Assembly: GCA_949294185.1 (NCBI GenBank) | Contig: CASFGA010000010.1 | Coordinates: 62,001 to 126,000 of the forward strand | DNA from: an uncultured Bacteroides sp. | GTDB taxonomy: Bacteria > Bacteroidota > Bacteroidia > Bacteroidales > Bacteroidaceae | Reading direction: 5' to 3' | DNA: 64,000 nucleotides | Part shown: positions 15,666-24,776 of the stretch, piece by piece | Layout: each line of letters begins with the position of its first letter | Numbering within the stretch: the stretch's first letter is position 1 | The notes under the pieces: model-generated | What the model was told of the DNA's origin: nothing | The model's input: only the letters and a program-made list of their open reading frames with translations | The model's database searches: none | Program-made: the position numbers and the translations under genes

Positions 15666-17666
15666 TCAATAGACAAATTCCAGCAGCCCGCCCTTCACGA
15701 TATCGGCGTGAGCCAGGCGGAAGTCCGTCACAATCCTGCCGTTCAGCCGGACTTCACGCACAGACTGCGCCGGGTCTTTACGGTTCACCGCACGGATAAC
15801 GAACTTTTTCCCCGGGGCGACAGACAGCGTGACTTCATCAAACAGCGGGGAAGCCAGTTCATAGAAAGGTTCTCCCACAACAAGCGGATAGATTCCCATG
15901 GCACTGAACACATACCACGCGCTCATCGCTCCGTCGTCCTCGTCCATCTCGGGACAGAATCCGTCGGGCGCATTGCGGAATGCCCGCCCCACGAACGGAG
16001 AGGGGTATTCGGCGTTTCCCCCATAAATATGCCTTGTCAGGACGGTCAGAATGCGGCGCACCGTGGCCTGCGTCTTTTCCGGACTTCCGAGGCGGTTGAA
16101 CAGGAAAGGCACATGAATGTCCGGCTCGTTGCCCTGATTGTAAAGGTCGCGGGCAAAGAACTCCGTGAGCTGCGCCTCAAGCGAATCCCGGCCCACCATT
16201 TCAATCATCCGGTCTAAATATTGCGGAGCGGCCCACCGATACTGCCAGCGCGTCCCCTGATACAGTCCGTTGCGCCTCATCCTTACGAAAGAAGAATCTA
16301 TATCCTTGAACTCCCGCGCCCATACCGCACAGAAAAGGCTGTCTCCCATCCGGGCATAACGGGCGGCATCACCTTTATTATTCAGAATGTCCGCCATGCG
16401 CGAGAGTGCCCACCAGTCTGTTACCGCCTCCATGCAGCGGTCCGGCGAACTTAGAGAAAGGCTCTCCGCCTCGCGCTTCATGCCCTCGTAGGCGTCGGCC
16501 AGGTTCTCCACCCCGATTCCCTTCAGATGACTGTCGAGCAGCAACGGGATGGCGTGTTCGGTACGCACGGTCGGAACGCATTCATGGCCGGTAGACCAGT
16601 CGCGTTTCCCCGTCACATACAGGCGGGCGAGCGAGCGCATCATGTCCGCCATGCGCTCCGAAACGAGCAGGGTGAGCAAAGGAAACTTGGTGCGGTACGT
16701 ATCCCAAAGCGACCACGAACTGTAATAGTCGAACCCTTCGGCACGGTAAACCCTGCCGTCGGTCGCGGTATACACCTCGTCCCCCTCTGATGTCACCTGA
16801 AACGGACTGTAGCATGTGCGGCACAAAGCGGTGTAAAACAAAGTGCGGTCGTCGTCACTCCCTCCCTTTACCTGAATGCGGGAAAGTATTTCGTCCCATG
16901 CTGCGGATGCCTGCCGCCGGACAGCGTCGAAATCAAGGGACTCTTCCTTCAGATAACGCTCGCGGGCGTGCTCTATGCTTTGTGATGAAAGCGCAATGCG
17001 CACCTCAATTTCCTTTTCCGCACCGAACATCAGCTTCCGGCAGAAGCCGTCGGCCTCTCCGCGGAAAGGAGCATCCGTATGCAGATAATAATACAACGTA
17101 TATTTGCCGTTGCCGCACGTGTTGGCAGAAGCGATACTTCCGCCCGCTTCATGGGCAGACAACACCTCGAAGGAAAAACCGTATACCTTTTCAAACGAAG
17201 ACAGCGGATTGACGGTCAGCACAGACTGCCCCCCGGACGGATAGACAAAACGGTAACAGGCCGTGACACGCGTGGCCGTAAGCTCAACCTCCACGCCGTT
17301 GCTCAGGCACACCCGGTAATATCCCGGCTCGGCCGCCTCCGTCTGCTTCACCATACGCACCTCCGCTCCCGCCAAATCCGGATACAGACTGACATTCCCG
17401 CCGCATCCCTGCCCTCCCACGCCAGACAGGCGGTTGACAGAAATCCCGGAGATACGGGTTTCGGCATAGTCATAGCCTGCATGCTGACGGGGATTGCTGT
17501 CCGGCCCGACCTGAACCATTCCAAACGGGACGCATGCCGCCGGCGAAAGCTGGCCGTGGTCGCCCGAAGTTCCCCAAAACATATTCACTTCCCTTATCAA
17601 TCCCTGTGCAAAAGACAGGCCGCCCCCTATCAGCAGGCAGAGCAACAAAATCAAATTCCGTTTCAT
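15666..17666 (-). CDS. GH92 family alpha-mannosidase
   Basis: 666 residues from the ATG at 17666, which gives the signal peptide MKRNLILLLCLLIGGGLSFA; the longer frame would need a TTG start. Family hallmarks: the N-terminal strand region IREVNMFWGTSGDHGQLSPAA with PFGMVQVGPD, HAGYDY, and GCGGNVSLYP. The C-terminal alpha/alpha domain has WSLWDTYRTKFPLLTLL, and near the end DEDDGAMSAWYVFSAMGIYP, the region holding GH92 calcium and catalytic residues. GH92 enzymes are calcium-dependent exo-alpha-mannosidases acting on N-glycans or yeast mannan, periplasmic or surface located. It is somewhat short (typical members exceed 700). It stands alone between the propeller locus and argE, with no SusCD partner. 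Confidence 0.93.
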   Translation of the reverse strand: MKRNLILLLCLLIGGGLSFAQGLIREVNMFWGTSGDHGQLSPAACVPFGMVQVGPDSNPRQHAGYDYAETRISGISVNRLSGVGGQGCGGNVSLYPDLAGAEVRMVKQTEAAEPGYYRVCLSNGVEVELTATRVTACYRFVYPSGGQSVLTVNPLSSFEKVYGFSFEVLSAHEAGGSIASANTCGNGKYTLYYYLHTDAPFRGEADGFCRKLMFGAEKEIEVRIALSSQSIEHARERYLKEESLDFDAVRRQASAAWDEILSRIQVKGGSDDDRTLFYTALCRTCYSPFQVTSEGDEVYTATDGRVYRAEGFDYYSSWSLWDTYRTKFPLLTLLVSERMADMMRSLARLYVTGKRDWSTGHECVPTVRTEHAIPLLLDSHLKGIGVENLADAYEGMKREAESLSLSSPDRCMEAVTDWWALSRMADILNNKGDAARYARMGDSLFCAVWAREFKDIDSSFVRMRRNGLYQGTRWQYRWAAPQYLDRMIEMVGRDSLEAQLTEFFARDLYNQGNEPDIHVPFLFNRLGSPEKTQATVRRILTVLTRHIYGGNAEYPSPFVGRAFRNAPDGFCPEMDEDDGAMSAWYVFSAMGIYPLVVGEPFYELASPLFDEVTLSVAPGKKFVIRAVNRKDPAQSVREVRLNGRIVTDFRLAHADIVKGGLLEFVY

Positions 17667-17792
17667 AAGCATCAAATGGATGCGCAAAGAAAGGCATTTC
17701 TTGTGTCAATCCTGTTACACTCCGGTTTCAATCTTTAATCAGACACGCAAATAAACTCCGCCCGATTGTTTCCCGCATCCGATAAATATTTT

Positions 17793-17800
17793 TATATTTG
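17793..17800 (+). promoter_or_regulatory. Putative -7 box of argE
   Basis: TATATTTG matches TAnnTTTG and lies 25 bases before the argE ATG. A weak ATTG at 17765 could be the -33 element but is 24 bases away, slightly too far. Confidence 0.45.
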
Positions 17801-17825
17801 CCTTGACAAAAAAGAGCCTAATCTT

Positions 17826-18887
17826 ATGACAGAAAATATCTATACATCCGAAGCGATCACCCTGCTTCAAGCCCTTATCGGGATTCCATCCGTAAGCCGC
17901 GAAGAGGAAGCGGCCGCCGACTTCCTGCAAAACTACATCGAAGGAAGCGGCATCATGACCGGCCGCTCAGGCAATAACATCTGGTGCATCAGTCCGATGT
18001 TCGACATGAGCAAGCCAACCATCCTGCTTAACTCTCATATCGACACGGTGAAGCCGGTATCCGGATGGAGACGCCAACCGTTCACACCCAAGATCGAGAA
18101 CGGAAAGCTGTATGGTCTGGGCAGCAACGACGCGGGTGCCAGTTTAGTCTCACTTTTCCAGGTCTACCGCCATTTAAGCGCGACCCACCAGAGTTACAAC
18201 CTGATCTATCTGGCTTCGTGCGAAGAGGAAGTGTCGGGAAAAGGAGGCATTGAGAGTGTATTGCCCAAGCTTCCCCCCATTACGCTCGGCATCGTAGGCG
18301 AGCCGACGGAGATGAATCCGGCCATTGCCGAGAAGGGACTGATGGTATTGGATGTAACGGCACACGGAAAGTCCGGACATGCCGCACGGAATGAAGGAGA
18401 AAACGCCATTTACAAAATACTGCCCGATGTGGAGTGGTTTCGCACCTACCGTTTCGCCAAGGAATCGCCGCTGCTTGGAGCCGTAAAGATGAGCGTAACC
18501 CAAATCAATGCCGGGACACAGCACAATGTAATCCCCGACTTGTGTACGGCAGTCGTGGATGTTCGCAGCAACGAATGTTATTCCAACGAGGAGCTGTTTG
18601 AAGAAATCAGCAAGCATATAGGCAGCGAGGTCAAGGCCCGCTCTTTCCGGCTCAATTCTTCGAGCATTTCCGCCGAGCATCCGCTGGTGAAACGTGCCGT
18701 AAACTTAGGGAAAACGCCTTACGGTTCGCCCACTCTCTCCGACCAGGCGCTGATGAGATTCCCTTCTGTAAAGATAGGACCGGGGAAATCTTCACGTTCG
18801 CACACGGCAGACGAGTATGTGATGCTGAGCGAAATAGAGGAAGCCATCGGCCTGTATATCCAATTGTTGGACGGACTGAAGATTTAG
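17826..18887 (+). CDS. argE: ArgE-like M20 N-acyl-amino-acid deacylase
   Basis: 353 residues from the ATG at 17826; the upstream in-frame extension is not preceded by a plausible N-terminus. M20/ArgE metallopeptidase signature: LLNSHIDTVKPV (first metal His and Asp), LYGLGSNDAGAS (bridging Asp), ASCEEEVSGKGGIES (catalytic Glu and metal Glu), and GEPTEMNPAIAEKG. It would remove the N-acyl group in arginine synthesis. In Bacteroides the pathway uses N-succinylated intermediates (B. fragilis has an N-succinylornithine transcarbamylase), so the natural substrate may be N-succinylcitrulline rather than N-acetylornithine; this is inference from the genus. The argR-argGCD operon is only 2.5 kb away on the other strand. 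Confidence 0.9.
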   Translation: MTENIYTSEAITLLQALIGIPSVSREEEAAADFLQNYIEGSGIMTGRSGNNIWCISPMFDMSKPTILLNSHIDTVKPVSGWRRQPFTPKIENGKLYGLGSNDAGASLVSLFQVYRHLSATHQSYNLIYLASCEEEVSGKGGIESVLPKLPPITLGIVGEPTEMNPAIAEKGLMVLDVTAHGKSGHAARNEGENAIYKILPDVEWFRTYRFAKESPLLGAVKMSVTQINAGTQHNVIPDLCTAVVDVRSNECYSNEELFEEISKHIGSEVKARSFRLNSSSISAEHPLVKRAVNLGKTPYGSPTLSDQALMRFPSVKIGPGKSSRSHTADEYVMLSEIEEAIGLYIQLLDGLKI

Positions 18888-18919
18888 TCCGGCATTGTAT
18901 GTTTCTTGACAGCATAAAA

Positions 18920-18951
18920 CATCCGGTTTGCCATAGCCGACAAGCCGGATG
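18920..18951. terminator. Bidirectional hairpin between argE and ispF
   Basis: CATCCGGTTTG pairs with CAAGCCGGATG (one G-T) around a 10-base loop between the two convergent genes, followed by moderately T-rich sequence on each strand. Confidence 0.6.
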
Positions 18952-18975
18952 CTCTTGCTTTATTTGCGGAATATC

Positions 18976-19455
18976 CTATACTTTCTCTATCAGCACCGTG
19001 GCATAGGCGGAAATGCCCTCTTCACGCCCGGTGAATCCCAACTTCTCCGTGGTGGTAGCCTTAACCGAAACATCGTCCGGGTCTATTCCCATCACACGCG
19101 CCAATACTTCCTGCATCTCCGGGATACGGGCTTTCAGCTTGGGACGCTCGGCACAAACCGTAGCATCCACATTGCCAACCCGATATCCTTTCCCGGCAAT
19201 CAGTCTGACGGTCTTTTCCAACAGAACTTTGCTGTCGATGCCCTTGAACTCGCCCGCCGTGTCGGGGAAATGATAGCCTATATCGCGCATGTTGGCGGCA
19301 CCGAGCAAAGCGTCGCAAATAGCGTGTATCAACACGTCGGCATCCGAATGTCCCAACAGTCCGAGCTCATGCTCGAACCGGATGCCCCCTAACCACAGTT
19401 CGCGTCCCTCGACCAAACGGTGGACATCAAAGCCGAAACCAACTCTTATCTTCAT
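18976..19455 (-). CDS. ispF: 2-C-methyl-D-erythritol 2,4-cyclodiphosphate synthase
   Basis: 159 residues, the usual length. IspF makes the cyclodiphosphate intermediate of the MEP isoprenoid pathway in the cytoplasm. The metal-binding motif GFDVHRLVEG (Asp8, His10), the flexible loop LLGHSDADVLIHAICDALLGAA, and IGYHFPDT are intact, as is the C-terminal TTEKLGFTGREEGISA. Third gene of the rex-FAH-ispF operon; its start overlaps the upstream stop by four bases (ATGA). Confidence 0.97.
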   Translation of the reverse strand: MKIRVGFGFDVHRLVEGRELWLGGIRFEHELGLLGHSDADVLIHAICDALLGAANMRDIGYHFPDTAGEFKGIDSKVLLEKTVRLIAGKGYRVGNVDATVCAERPKLKARIPEMQEVLARVMGIDPDDVSVKATTTEKLGFTGREEGISAYATVLIEKV

Positions 19456-20066
19456 CTTATATAGAAATCCAGCACTTTATTATCTTCCAAATATCCTTCC
19501 AAATGATTGCCGACAGCCACCGGGCCGACTCCGACCGGCGTTCCCGTAAACAGCAGGTCGCCTATCTTCAGCGTACAGAAACGGCTGACATAGGCGATAA
19601 TCTCATCCACCCGGAAAAGCATGTCGGCCGTATTTCCCTGCTGCACCGTCTTTCCGTCAATATCCAGACGGAAACCGATGCGCTGCACATCAAACTGTCC
19701 GACCGGCATCCAGTCGCCGATGGCCGCCGAACTGTCAAAACCTTTGCAAAGCTCCCACGGCTTGCCTTCTTCGCGGAAGCGCCGCTGCATGTCGCGGGCT
19801 GTAAAGTCGATTCCCACCGTTACCGCATCATAATAACGATGGGCAAACCGTTCGGCTATATTCTTCCCCAAACGGTTGATGCGCACCACCAACTCCGTTT
19901 CATAGTCTACCTGCTCACAAAAGTCCGGGATAAAAAAAGGCTTGCTGTCTTTCAGCAGTGCCGAATCCGGCTTCATGAAAATGACCGGCTCCTTTGGCAG
20001 CGGTTCTCCGGCATGAAGTTCACGGCAGTGAAGCGGATAATTCATGCCTACGGCTATAATCTTCAT
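19452..20066 (-). CDS. Fumarylacetoacetate hydrolase (FAH) family protein
   Basis: 204 residues, consisting of the FAH C-terminal domain only. The metal-binding pattern is present: VDYETELVVRI (Glu ligand), then VTVGIDFTARDMQ, WELCKGFDSSAAIG, and FTGTPVGVGPVAVG. Small members of this family are acylpyruvate hydrolases or oxaloacetate decarboxylases, so the exact substrate is uncertain. It overlaps both rex upstream and ispF downstream by four bases, a tightly coupled operon. Confidence 0.9.
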   Translation of the reverse strand: MKIIAVGMNYPLHCRELHAGEPLPKEPVIFMKPDSALLKDSKPFFIPDFCEQVDYETELVVRINRLGKNIAERFAHRYYDAVTVGIDFTARDMQRRFREEGKPWELCKGFDSSAAIGDWMPVGQFDVQRIGFRLDIDGKTVQQGNTADMLFRVDEIIAYVSRFCTLKIGDLLFTGTPVGVGPVAVGNHLEGYLEDNKVLDFYIR

Positions 20067-20722
20067 AGCTCTGTCTCCTTTATTTCATTCAAACGATTAA
20101 ACATTACGGCAAGATGGGCATAAAGAGAAGTGTTTTGCACCACGATATGCTCCGGCACCCGGATGCGGAAAGGCGTAAAGTTCCATACGGCCTTTATTCC
20201 TCCCGCCACCATCTTGTCTGTGATATCCTGGGCAATGTTGATGGGAACAGTCAGCACACCGATATTTACCCCGCCCGATTTCATCTTTTCTTCAAATTCA
20301 TCGGTATGGTACACCGGCACACCGTTGATGGATGTACCTACCACTTCCGGCCTGACATCGAAGGCTCCCACTATCTTCAACCCGAAATGAGCCAGACCTG
20401 AATCGCACAGCAAGGCCGCCCCCAAGCTTCCCACACCGAAAAGATAGGCTTCATGCAGATTGGTGAATCCCAGAAAATCTTCAAGCACCCGAATCAGCGA
20501 ATCGATTTCATAGCCCACTCTCGTGCGTCCGGATATGTCGACAAAGGAAAGATCCTTTGCTATCTGCGCGGCATCTATGTTTATCTGCTTCGATATCTGG
20601 GTGGAAGACACGTACCTCTCTCCTTTCTCTTTCATCAGCTTTGCATTGGAAAGATACCACGGCAGTCTCCGCAACGTAGGTTCGGGGACTTTGTCCGTAT
20701 GCTTTGATGTACGTGCTGTCAT
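20063..20722 (-). CDS. rex: Redox-sensing transcriptional repressor Rex
   Basis: 219 residues from the ATG at 20722 (the longer frame adds an unlikely leader). The N-terminal winged helix (LRRLPWYLSNAKLMKEKG ... SSTQISKQINIDAAQIAKDLSFV) is followed by GRTRVGYEIDSL and a Rossmann domain with the NAD(H) loop LFGVGSLGAALL, and the C-terminal swap helix (SLYAHLAVMFNRLNEIK). Rex senses the NADH/NAD+ ratio and represses fermentation and respiration genes when NADH is low. First gene of the rex-FAH-ispF operon, with a TACTTTTG -7 box on the minus strand (20754-20761). Confidence 0.96.
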   Translation of the reverse strand: MTARTSKHTDKVPEPTLRRLPWYLSNAKLMKEKGERYVSSTQISKQINIDAAQIAKDLSFVDISGRTRVGYEIDSLIRVLEDFLGFTNLHEAYLFGVGSLGAALLCDSGLAHFGLKIVGAFDVRPEVVGTSINGVPVYHTDEFEEKMKSGGVNIGVLTVPINIAQDITDKMVAGGIKAVWNFTPFRIRVPEHIVVQNTSLYAHLAVMFNRLNEIKETEL

Positions 20723-20753
20723 GACAGGTTCAGGCTCTGTTTCTCTCTGAATG

Positions 20754-20761
20754 CAAAAGTA
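20754..20761 (-). promoter_or_regulatory. Putative -7 box of the rex operon
   Basis: TACTTTTG on the minus strand matches TAnnTTTG, 31 bases upstream of the rex ATG. No clear -33 partner. Confidence 0.45.
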
Positions 20762-20822
20762 AAGCATTTATTTCGTAATCCCGAAGTGAGAAGGTTTAAT
20801 TTTATATAATCGCAGAATTCAC

Positions 20823-20830
20823 TATCTTTG
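20823..20830 (+). promoter_or_regulatory. Putative -7 box of the SUI1-family gene
   Basis: TATCTTTG matches TAnnTTTG and lies 26 bases upstream of the ATG at 20857, divergent from the rex promoter. Confidence 0.45.
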
Positions 20831-20856
20831 GACGCGCAAACAAATACGGAAATCTC

Positions 20857-21195
20857 ATGAAAAAAAATGACTGGAAAGACCGGCTGAACATTGTATACTC
20901 TACCAACCCGGACTTCAACTACACAACAGAAGAAAACGAAGAGGCTGAAACCTTGCCCAAAAACCAGCAAAGACTGCGTGTGTCCGTGGAAAAGAAAGGA
21001 CGCGGAGGGAAAACCGTCACGCTGATAAGGGGATTTGTAGGTACGGAAGAGGATCTGAAGGAGTTAGGCAGGCTGCTTAAAGCCAAGTGCGGCGTGGGAG
21101 GCTCGGTGAAAGACGGCGAAGTGCTGGTGCAAGGCGAATTCAAACAGCGGATTACCGAACTGCTGAAGGCGGAAGGATATACCCAGACAAAATAA
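20857..21195 (+). CDS. SUI1/YciH family translation factor-like protein
   Basis: 112 residues. The C-terminal ~80 residues form a SUI1 (eIF1-like) domain: LRVSVEKKGRGGKTVTLIRGF, EEDLKELGRLLKAKCGVGGSV, and VLVQGEFKQRITELL, matching bacterial YciH. The N-terminal 40 residues are acidic and low in conservation. YciH-type proteins are thought to influence initiation fidelity; the bacterial role is not firmly established. Monocistronic, between rex and argD. Confidence 0.92.
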   Translation: MKKNDWKDRLNIVYSTNPDFNYTTEENEEAETLPKNQQRLRVSVEKKGRGGKTVTLIRGFVGTEEDLKELGRLLKAKCGVGGSVKDGEVLVQGEFKQRITELLKAEGYTQTK

Positions 21196-21333
21196 TACGG
21201 CATCCGCCGCACCAACCGCTCATGGCCCTGCATCGTTTCATGCCCGACAAAAATCCGGCGCATCCGCGCCAAAAAGATGTCTGCCCTATATGAAAAATCC
21301 ATATCTCCGAGGCAAAACGGCCATACAACAGCA

Positions 21334-21366
21334 ATGCCGGGACAAGGCACAGCCTCATCCCGGCAT
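21334..21366. terminator. Hairpin at the end of the arg operon
   Basis: ATGCCGGGA pairs perfectly with TCCCGGCAT, with an inner GGC/GCC pair in the 15-base loop, 18 bases from the argD stop. It lacks a strong T-run, so termination strength is uncertain. It could also serve the convergent SUI1 gene. Confidence 0.5.
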
Positions 21367-21383
21367 AAATATAAAGTCAACCA

Positions 21384-22508
21384 TCAATCCAGCACCTTAT
21401 GCAGACGGTTCAGGAAGTCATCGGCCTCCTTCATGCTCAGGCAAAGCGGCGGAAGCAGGCGGATAACATTCGTTCCGCTTACGCCGGTAAACACCTTCTG
21501 CTCGAACAGCAGACGACGGCGAAGCTCCTTTATCGGACTTTCAAACTCAAGCCCGATCATCAGGCCGCGTCCGCGCACTTCCTTTATCCCCTTGAAGCCC
21601 TTCAGTTCATCCAAAAGAAAACCTCCTACTCTCGCGGCATTCTCGACCAATCCTTCGGACTTCATGACATCGAGCACTGCAACAGCCGCCGCGCAAGCCA
21701 GATGATTTCCACCGAAAGTAGTGCCCAACTGCCCGTAAACCGGCGTGAACTTCGGACTGATCAGCACACCCGCCATCGGAAAGCCGTTGCCGATGCCCTT
21801 TGCCACCGTAATGATATCCGGACGAATTCCGGCATACTGGTGCGCAAAGAACTTGCCGCTGCGTCCGTAGCCCGACTGAATTTCATCGAGTATCAGTATC
21901 GTATCATTTTCATCACAGGCCTGACGCAACGCCTGCATAAACTCCGTGGTGGGCAGCTGAATGCCTCCCACTCCCTGGATACCTTCGATAATCACCGCAC
22001 ACACATCCCCTTTCGCCAGTTCGTCTTTCATTGCCTTCACATCATTGAGAGGCAAATACGTTACATGCCCGTTGTCGTTGATGGGAGCAATAATCTTGGG
22101 ATTGTTGGTTACTTCCACCGCCAGCGAAGTACGCCCGTGAAACGCCTTGGCAAACGATACCACACGCGTACGCCCATTATGGAAAGAAGCCAGTTTCAAG
22201 GCATTCTCATTGGCCTCTGCTCCTGAATTAATCAGAAACAGTTGGTAGTCATCGTAGCCGGAGATGGCACCCAGACGGTCGGCTACCTCTTGCTGAAGCT
22301 TGTTTATGACAGAGTTTGAATAAAATCCCAAAGTAGCGACCTGCCTGCTGACCGCCTCCACATAATGCGGATGCGCGTGCCCGATGGAAATTACGGCATG
22401 CCCGCCGTAAAGATCAAGGTATTCATCGCCCTTGTCATCCCATACATGGCAACCTTTTCCCCGCACGATATTGACATCAAAAAGGGGATAGACATCGAAT
22501 AACTTCAT
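21384..22508 (-). CDS. argD: Acetylornithine/succinylornithine-type aminotransferase
   Basis: 374 residues, class III PLP aminotransferase. Visible motifs: GHAVISIGHAHPHYV, NSGAEANENALKLA, FHGRTSLAVEVT, the ILILDEIQSGYGRSGKFFAHQY block, and the PLP lysine in ITVAKGIGNGFPMAG. It makes N-acyl-ornithine from N-acyl-glutamate semialdehyde and glutamate. Last gene of the argR-GNAT-argG-argC-argD operon, 19 bases after argC. Confidence 0.94.
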   Translation of the reverse strand: MKLFDVYPLFDVNIVRGKGCHVWDDKGDEYLDLYGGHAVISIGHAHPHYVEAVSRQVATLGFYSNSVINKLQQEVADRLGAISGYDDYQLFLINSGAEANENALKLASFHNGRTRVVSFAKAFHGRTSLAVEVTNNPKIIAPINDNGHVTYLPLNDVKAMKDELAKGDVCAVIIEGIQGVGGIQLPTTEFMQALRQACDENDTILILDEIQSGYGRSGKFFAHQYAGIRPDIITVAKGIGNGFPMAGVLISPKFTPVYGQLGTTFGGNHLACAAAVAVLDVMKSEGLVENAARVGGFLLDELKGFKGIKEVRGRGLMIGLEFESPIKELRRRLLFEQKVFTGVSGTNVIRLLPPLCLSMKEADDFLNRLHKVLD

Positions 22509-22527
22509 TTCTACTTTCTTTTAAATG

Positions 22528-23496
22528 TCAGAAAGCACTCGGCTTGAGCCTCAAGCCGACCGTTTCTTCCAGATTAAACATCAGGTTCATATTATGTACA
22601 GCCTGTCCGCTCGCCCCTTTCAGCAGATTGTCTATGCATGAAATGACAAGCAGCTTATCGCCATGCTTCTCCAAATGCAGGAGACACTTGTTGGTATTCA
22701 CTACCTGCTTCAGGTCTATGTTCTTGTCAACGACATGTGTGAACGAGTCTTCCGCATAGTATTCCTCATACATCTTCACGATTTCCTCCAGTCCCACCTT
22801 TGTCTTCACCACGATAGTGGCAAAAATGCCACGGGCAAAATCGCCGCGGTAAGGGATGAAGTCAATCTCCGAGTCGAAGCTGTTTTGCAGTTGCTTCAGA
22901 GACTGCTTGATTTCGGGCACGTGCTGATGAGCAAACGGCTTATAGATACTTATATTATTGTTCCGCCAACTGAAATGGCTGGTAGCGCCCGGCTTCACTC
23001 CCGCCCCCGTGCTTCCCGTAATAGCATTGACCGTCACATCGCCGTTCAGCATCAAGTGCTTCGCCAGAGGGAGCAATCCCAACTGGATGCAAGTGGCAAA
23101 ACAACCGGGATTGGCGACATGCCTGCTGTGGCATATCGTCCTGCGGTTCAGTTCAGGCAGTCCATAAACAAAATCATGCTCGGGACTCTTGATGCGGTAA
23201 TCCATCGAAAGATCGATAATCTTCAGGTCTTCCGGCACATTGTGACTATCCATGAACTTTTTGGTATCGCCGTGAGCTGTACAGAAAAACAGCACATCGA
23301 CCGTATCCAAAGGCAGTTCGTCGGTAAACACCATGTCAGTCTCCCCGTACAGCCCTTCATGCACATCCGTTATCCTGTTGCCGGCGTTGCTTGAACTGTT
23401 GACAAACTTGACTTCCACTTCCGGATGGTTCAGCAGCAGGCGGATCAGTTCGCCTGCCGTATATCCCGCACCTCCTATGATACCTGCCTTAATCAT
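22528..23496 (-). CDS. argC: N-acyl-gamma-glutamyl-phosphate reductase
   Basis: 322 residues. The N-terminal NADP-binding Rossmann fold starts GIIGGAGYTAGELIRLL. The catalytic cysteine sits in HVANPGCFATC, followed by GSTGAGVKPGATSHFSWR. C-terminal KGASGQAVHNMNLMF is typical. It reduces N-acyl-glutamyl-phosphate to the semialdehyde. It overlaps argG by four bases. Confidence 0.96.
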   Translation of the reverse strand: MIKAGIIGGAGYTAGELIRLLLNHPEVEVKFVNSSSNAGNRITDVHEGLYGETDMVFTDELPLDTVDVLFFCTAHGDTKKFMDSHNVPEDLKIIDLSMDYRIKSPEHDFVYGLPELNRRTICHSRHVANPGCFATCIQLGLLPLAKHLMLNGDVTVNAITGSTGAGVKPGATSHFSWRNNNISIYKPFAHQHVPEIKQSLKQLQNSFDSEIDFIPYRGDFARGIFATIVVKTKVGLEEIVKMYEEYYAEDSFTHVVDKNIDLKQVVNTNKCLLHLEKHGDKLLVISCIDNLLKGASGQAVHNMNLMFNLEETVGLRLKPSAF

Positions 23497-24701
23497 ATAT
23501 TCTCTTCGTCTTTATGTTTTGCATAATAGGCCCGCAGCGGAGTGGAAAGCACTTTGATGAATCCCTTGGCGTCTTCAGCCGTCCATCCCTTCTGCATCTC
23601 GCCGTATTCTCCGAACGGATTCTTCACCAGGTCGTCTTCAGACTCCACGCCCACCGTGGAGAAACAATACGGACGAAGCTCCAAAATGGCAGTTCCGTTG
23701 ACATTCCGCTGAGATTCCTGCAGCATGGCTTCGATATCACGCATAACCGGCTCCAGGTATTGGCTTTCGTGAAGGAACATTCCATACCAGTTGGCAACCT
23801 GATCCTTCCAATACTGCTGCCATTTGCTCAGGGTATATTTTTCCAAGAACTTATGCGCCCCGATTATCAACATGGGAGCGGCGGCTTCAAATCCTACACG
23901 CCCCTTGATTCCGATTATGGTATCGCCCACATGCATATCGCGTCCGATTCCGTAGGCCGCACCAATCTCCTCTACTTTCTGAATCGCCTTGATTTTATCG
24001 TCGAACACCTCGCCGTTTACCGCATACAGTTCGCCCTTCTTGAACTCCAGTTTCAGCTGTTCGCTGCCTGTCTTGTTCACCTGCTTCAGGTAGGCCGTTT
24101 CAGGAAGCCCTTGCGCAGAGTCCAGAATCTCGCCTCCGCAGATGGATGTGCCCCATATTCCTACATTATATGAATACTTCAGCTTGGTGAAGTCAGCTTC
24201 AAAGCCATGTTCCTTCAGGTAGTTGATTTCATAATCACGGCTCAACGCCATATCGCGAGTCAGCGTAATGATTTCTACTCCGGGCGCCATCACCAGAAAA
24301 GTCATGTCAAAACGCACTTGGTCATTTCCTGCGCCGGTCGAGCCGTGTGCAATGGCATGCGCGCCTATTTCATTGGCATAGCGGGCAATGGCCAAAGCCT
24401 GGAAAATCCGTTCCGAACTGACGGAGATGGGATATGTTCCGTTACGCAGCACGTTACCAAAAATCATATACTTCAGGCTCTTCTCATAATATTCCTGCGT
24501 AACGTCTATCGTCACATATTTCACGGCCCCCAGTTTGTAGGCGTTCTCTTCATTCCGCTTCAATTGTTCCTCGCTGAAGCCTCCCGTATTCGCACAGGCA
24601 GCATAAACCTCATAACCTTTTTCCTTTGCCAGATACATCACCGTAAACGATGTATCCAATCCGCCGCTGAAAGCAACGACCACTTTTTTCTTTTCTTCCA
24701 T
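23493..24701 (-). CDS. argG: Argininosuccinate synthase
   Basis: 402 residues. The ATP PP-loop VVVAFSGGLDTSFTVMYL is at the N-terminus; IAHGSTGAGNDQVRFD and GIWGTSICGGEILDS lie in the substrate-binding regions, and RDMHVGDTIIGIKGRVGFEAAAP in the second domain. It ligates citrulline and aspartate using ATP. 75 bases separate it from the upstream GNAT gene. Confidence 0.97.
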   Translation of the reverse strand: MEEKKKVVVAFSGGLDTSFTVMYLAKEKGYEVYAACANTGGFSEEQLKRNEENAYKLGAVKYVTIDVTQEYYEKSLKYMIFGNVLRNGTYPISVSSERIFQALAIARYANEIGAHAIAHGSTGAGNDQVRFDMTFLVMAPGVEIITLTRDMALSRDYEINYLKEHGFEADFTKLKYSYNVGIWGTSICGGEILDSAQGLPETAYLKQVNKTGSEQLKLEFKKGELYAVNGEVFDDKIKAIQKVEEIGAAYGIGRDMHVGDTIIGIKGRVGFEAAAPMLIIGAHKFLEKYTLSKWQQYWKDQVANWYGMFLHESQYLEPVMRDIEAMLQESQRNVNGTAILELRPYCFSTVGVESEDDLVKNPFGEYGEMQKGWTAEDAKGFIKVLSTPLRAYYAKHKDEENI

Positions 24702-24776
24702 AAGGCATCTATTTTAATGGAAGCAGAAGCCCCGGGCTCCCGCCTCTTCTTCAATTATATTAATGTTATATTATCT

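Noticed and set aside
15666-17687. GH92 start at 17687
   Set aside because: It would be a TTG codon and puts residues before an ideal signal peptide; ATG at 17666 is preferred.
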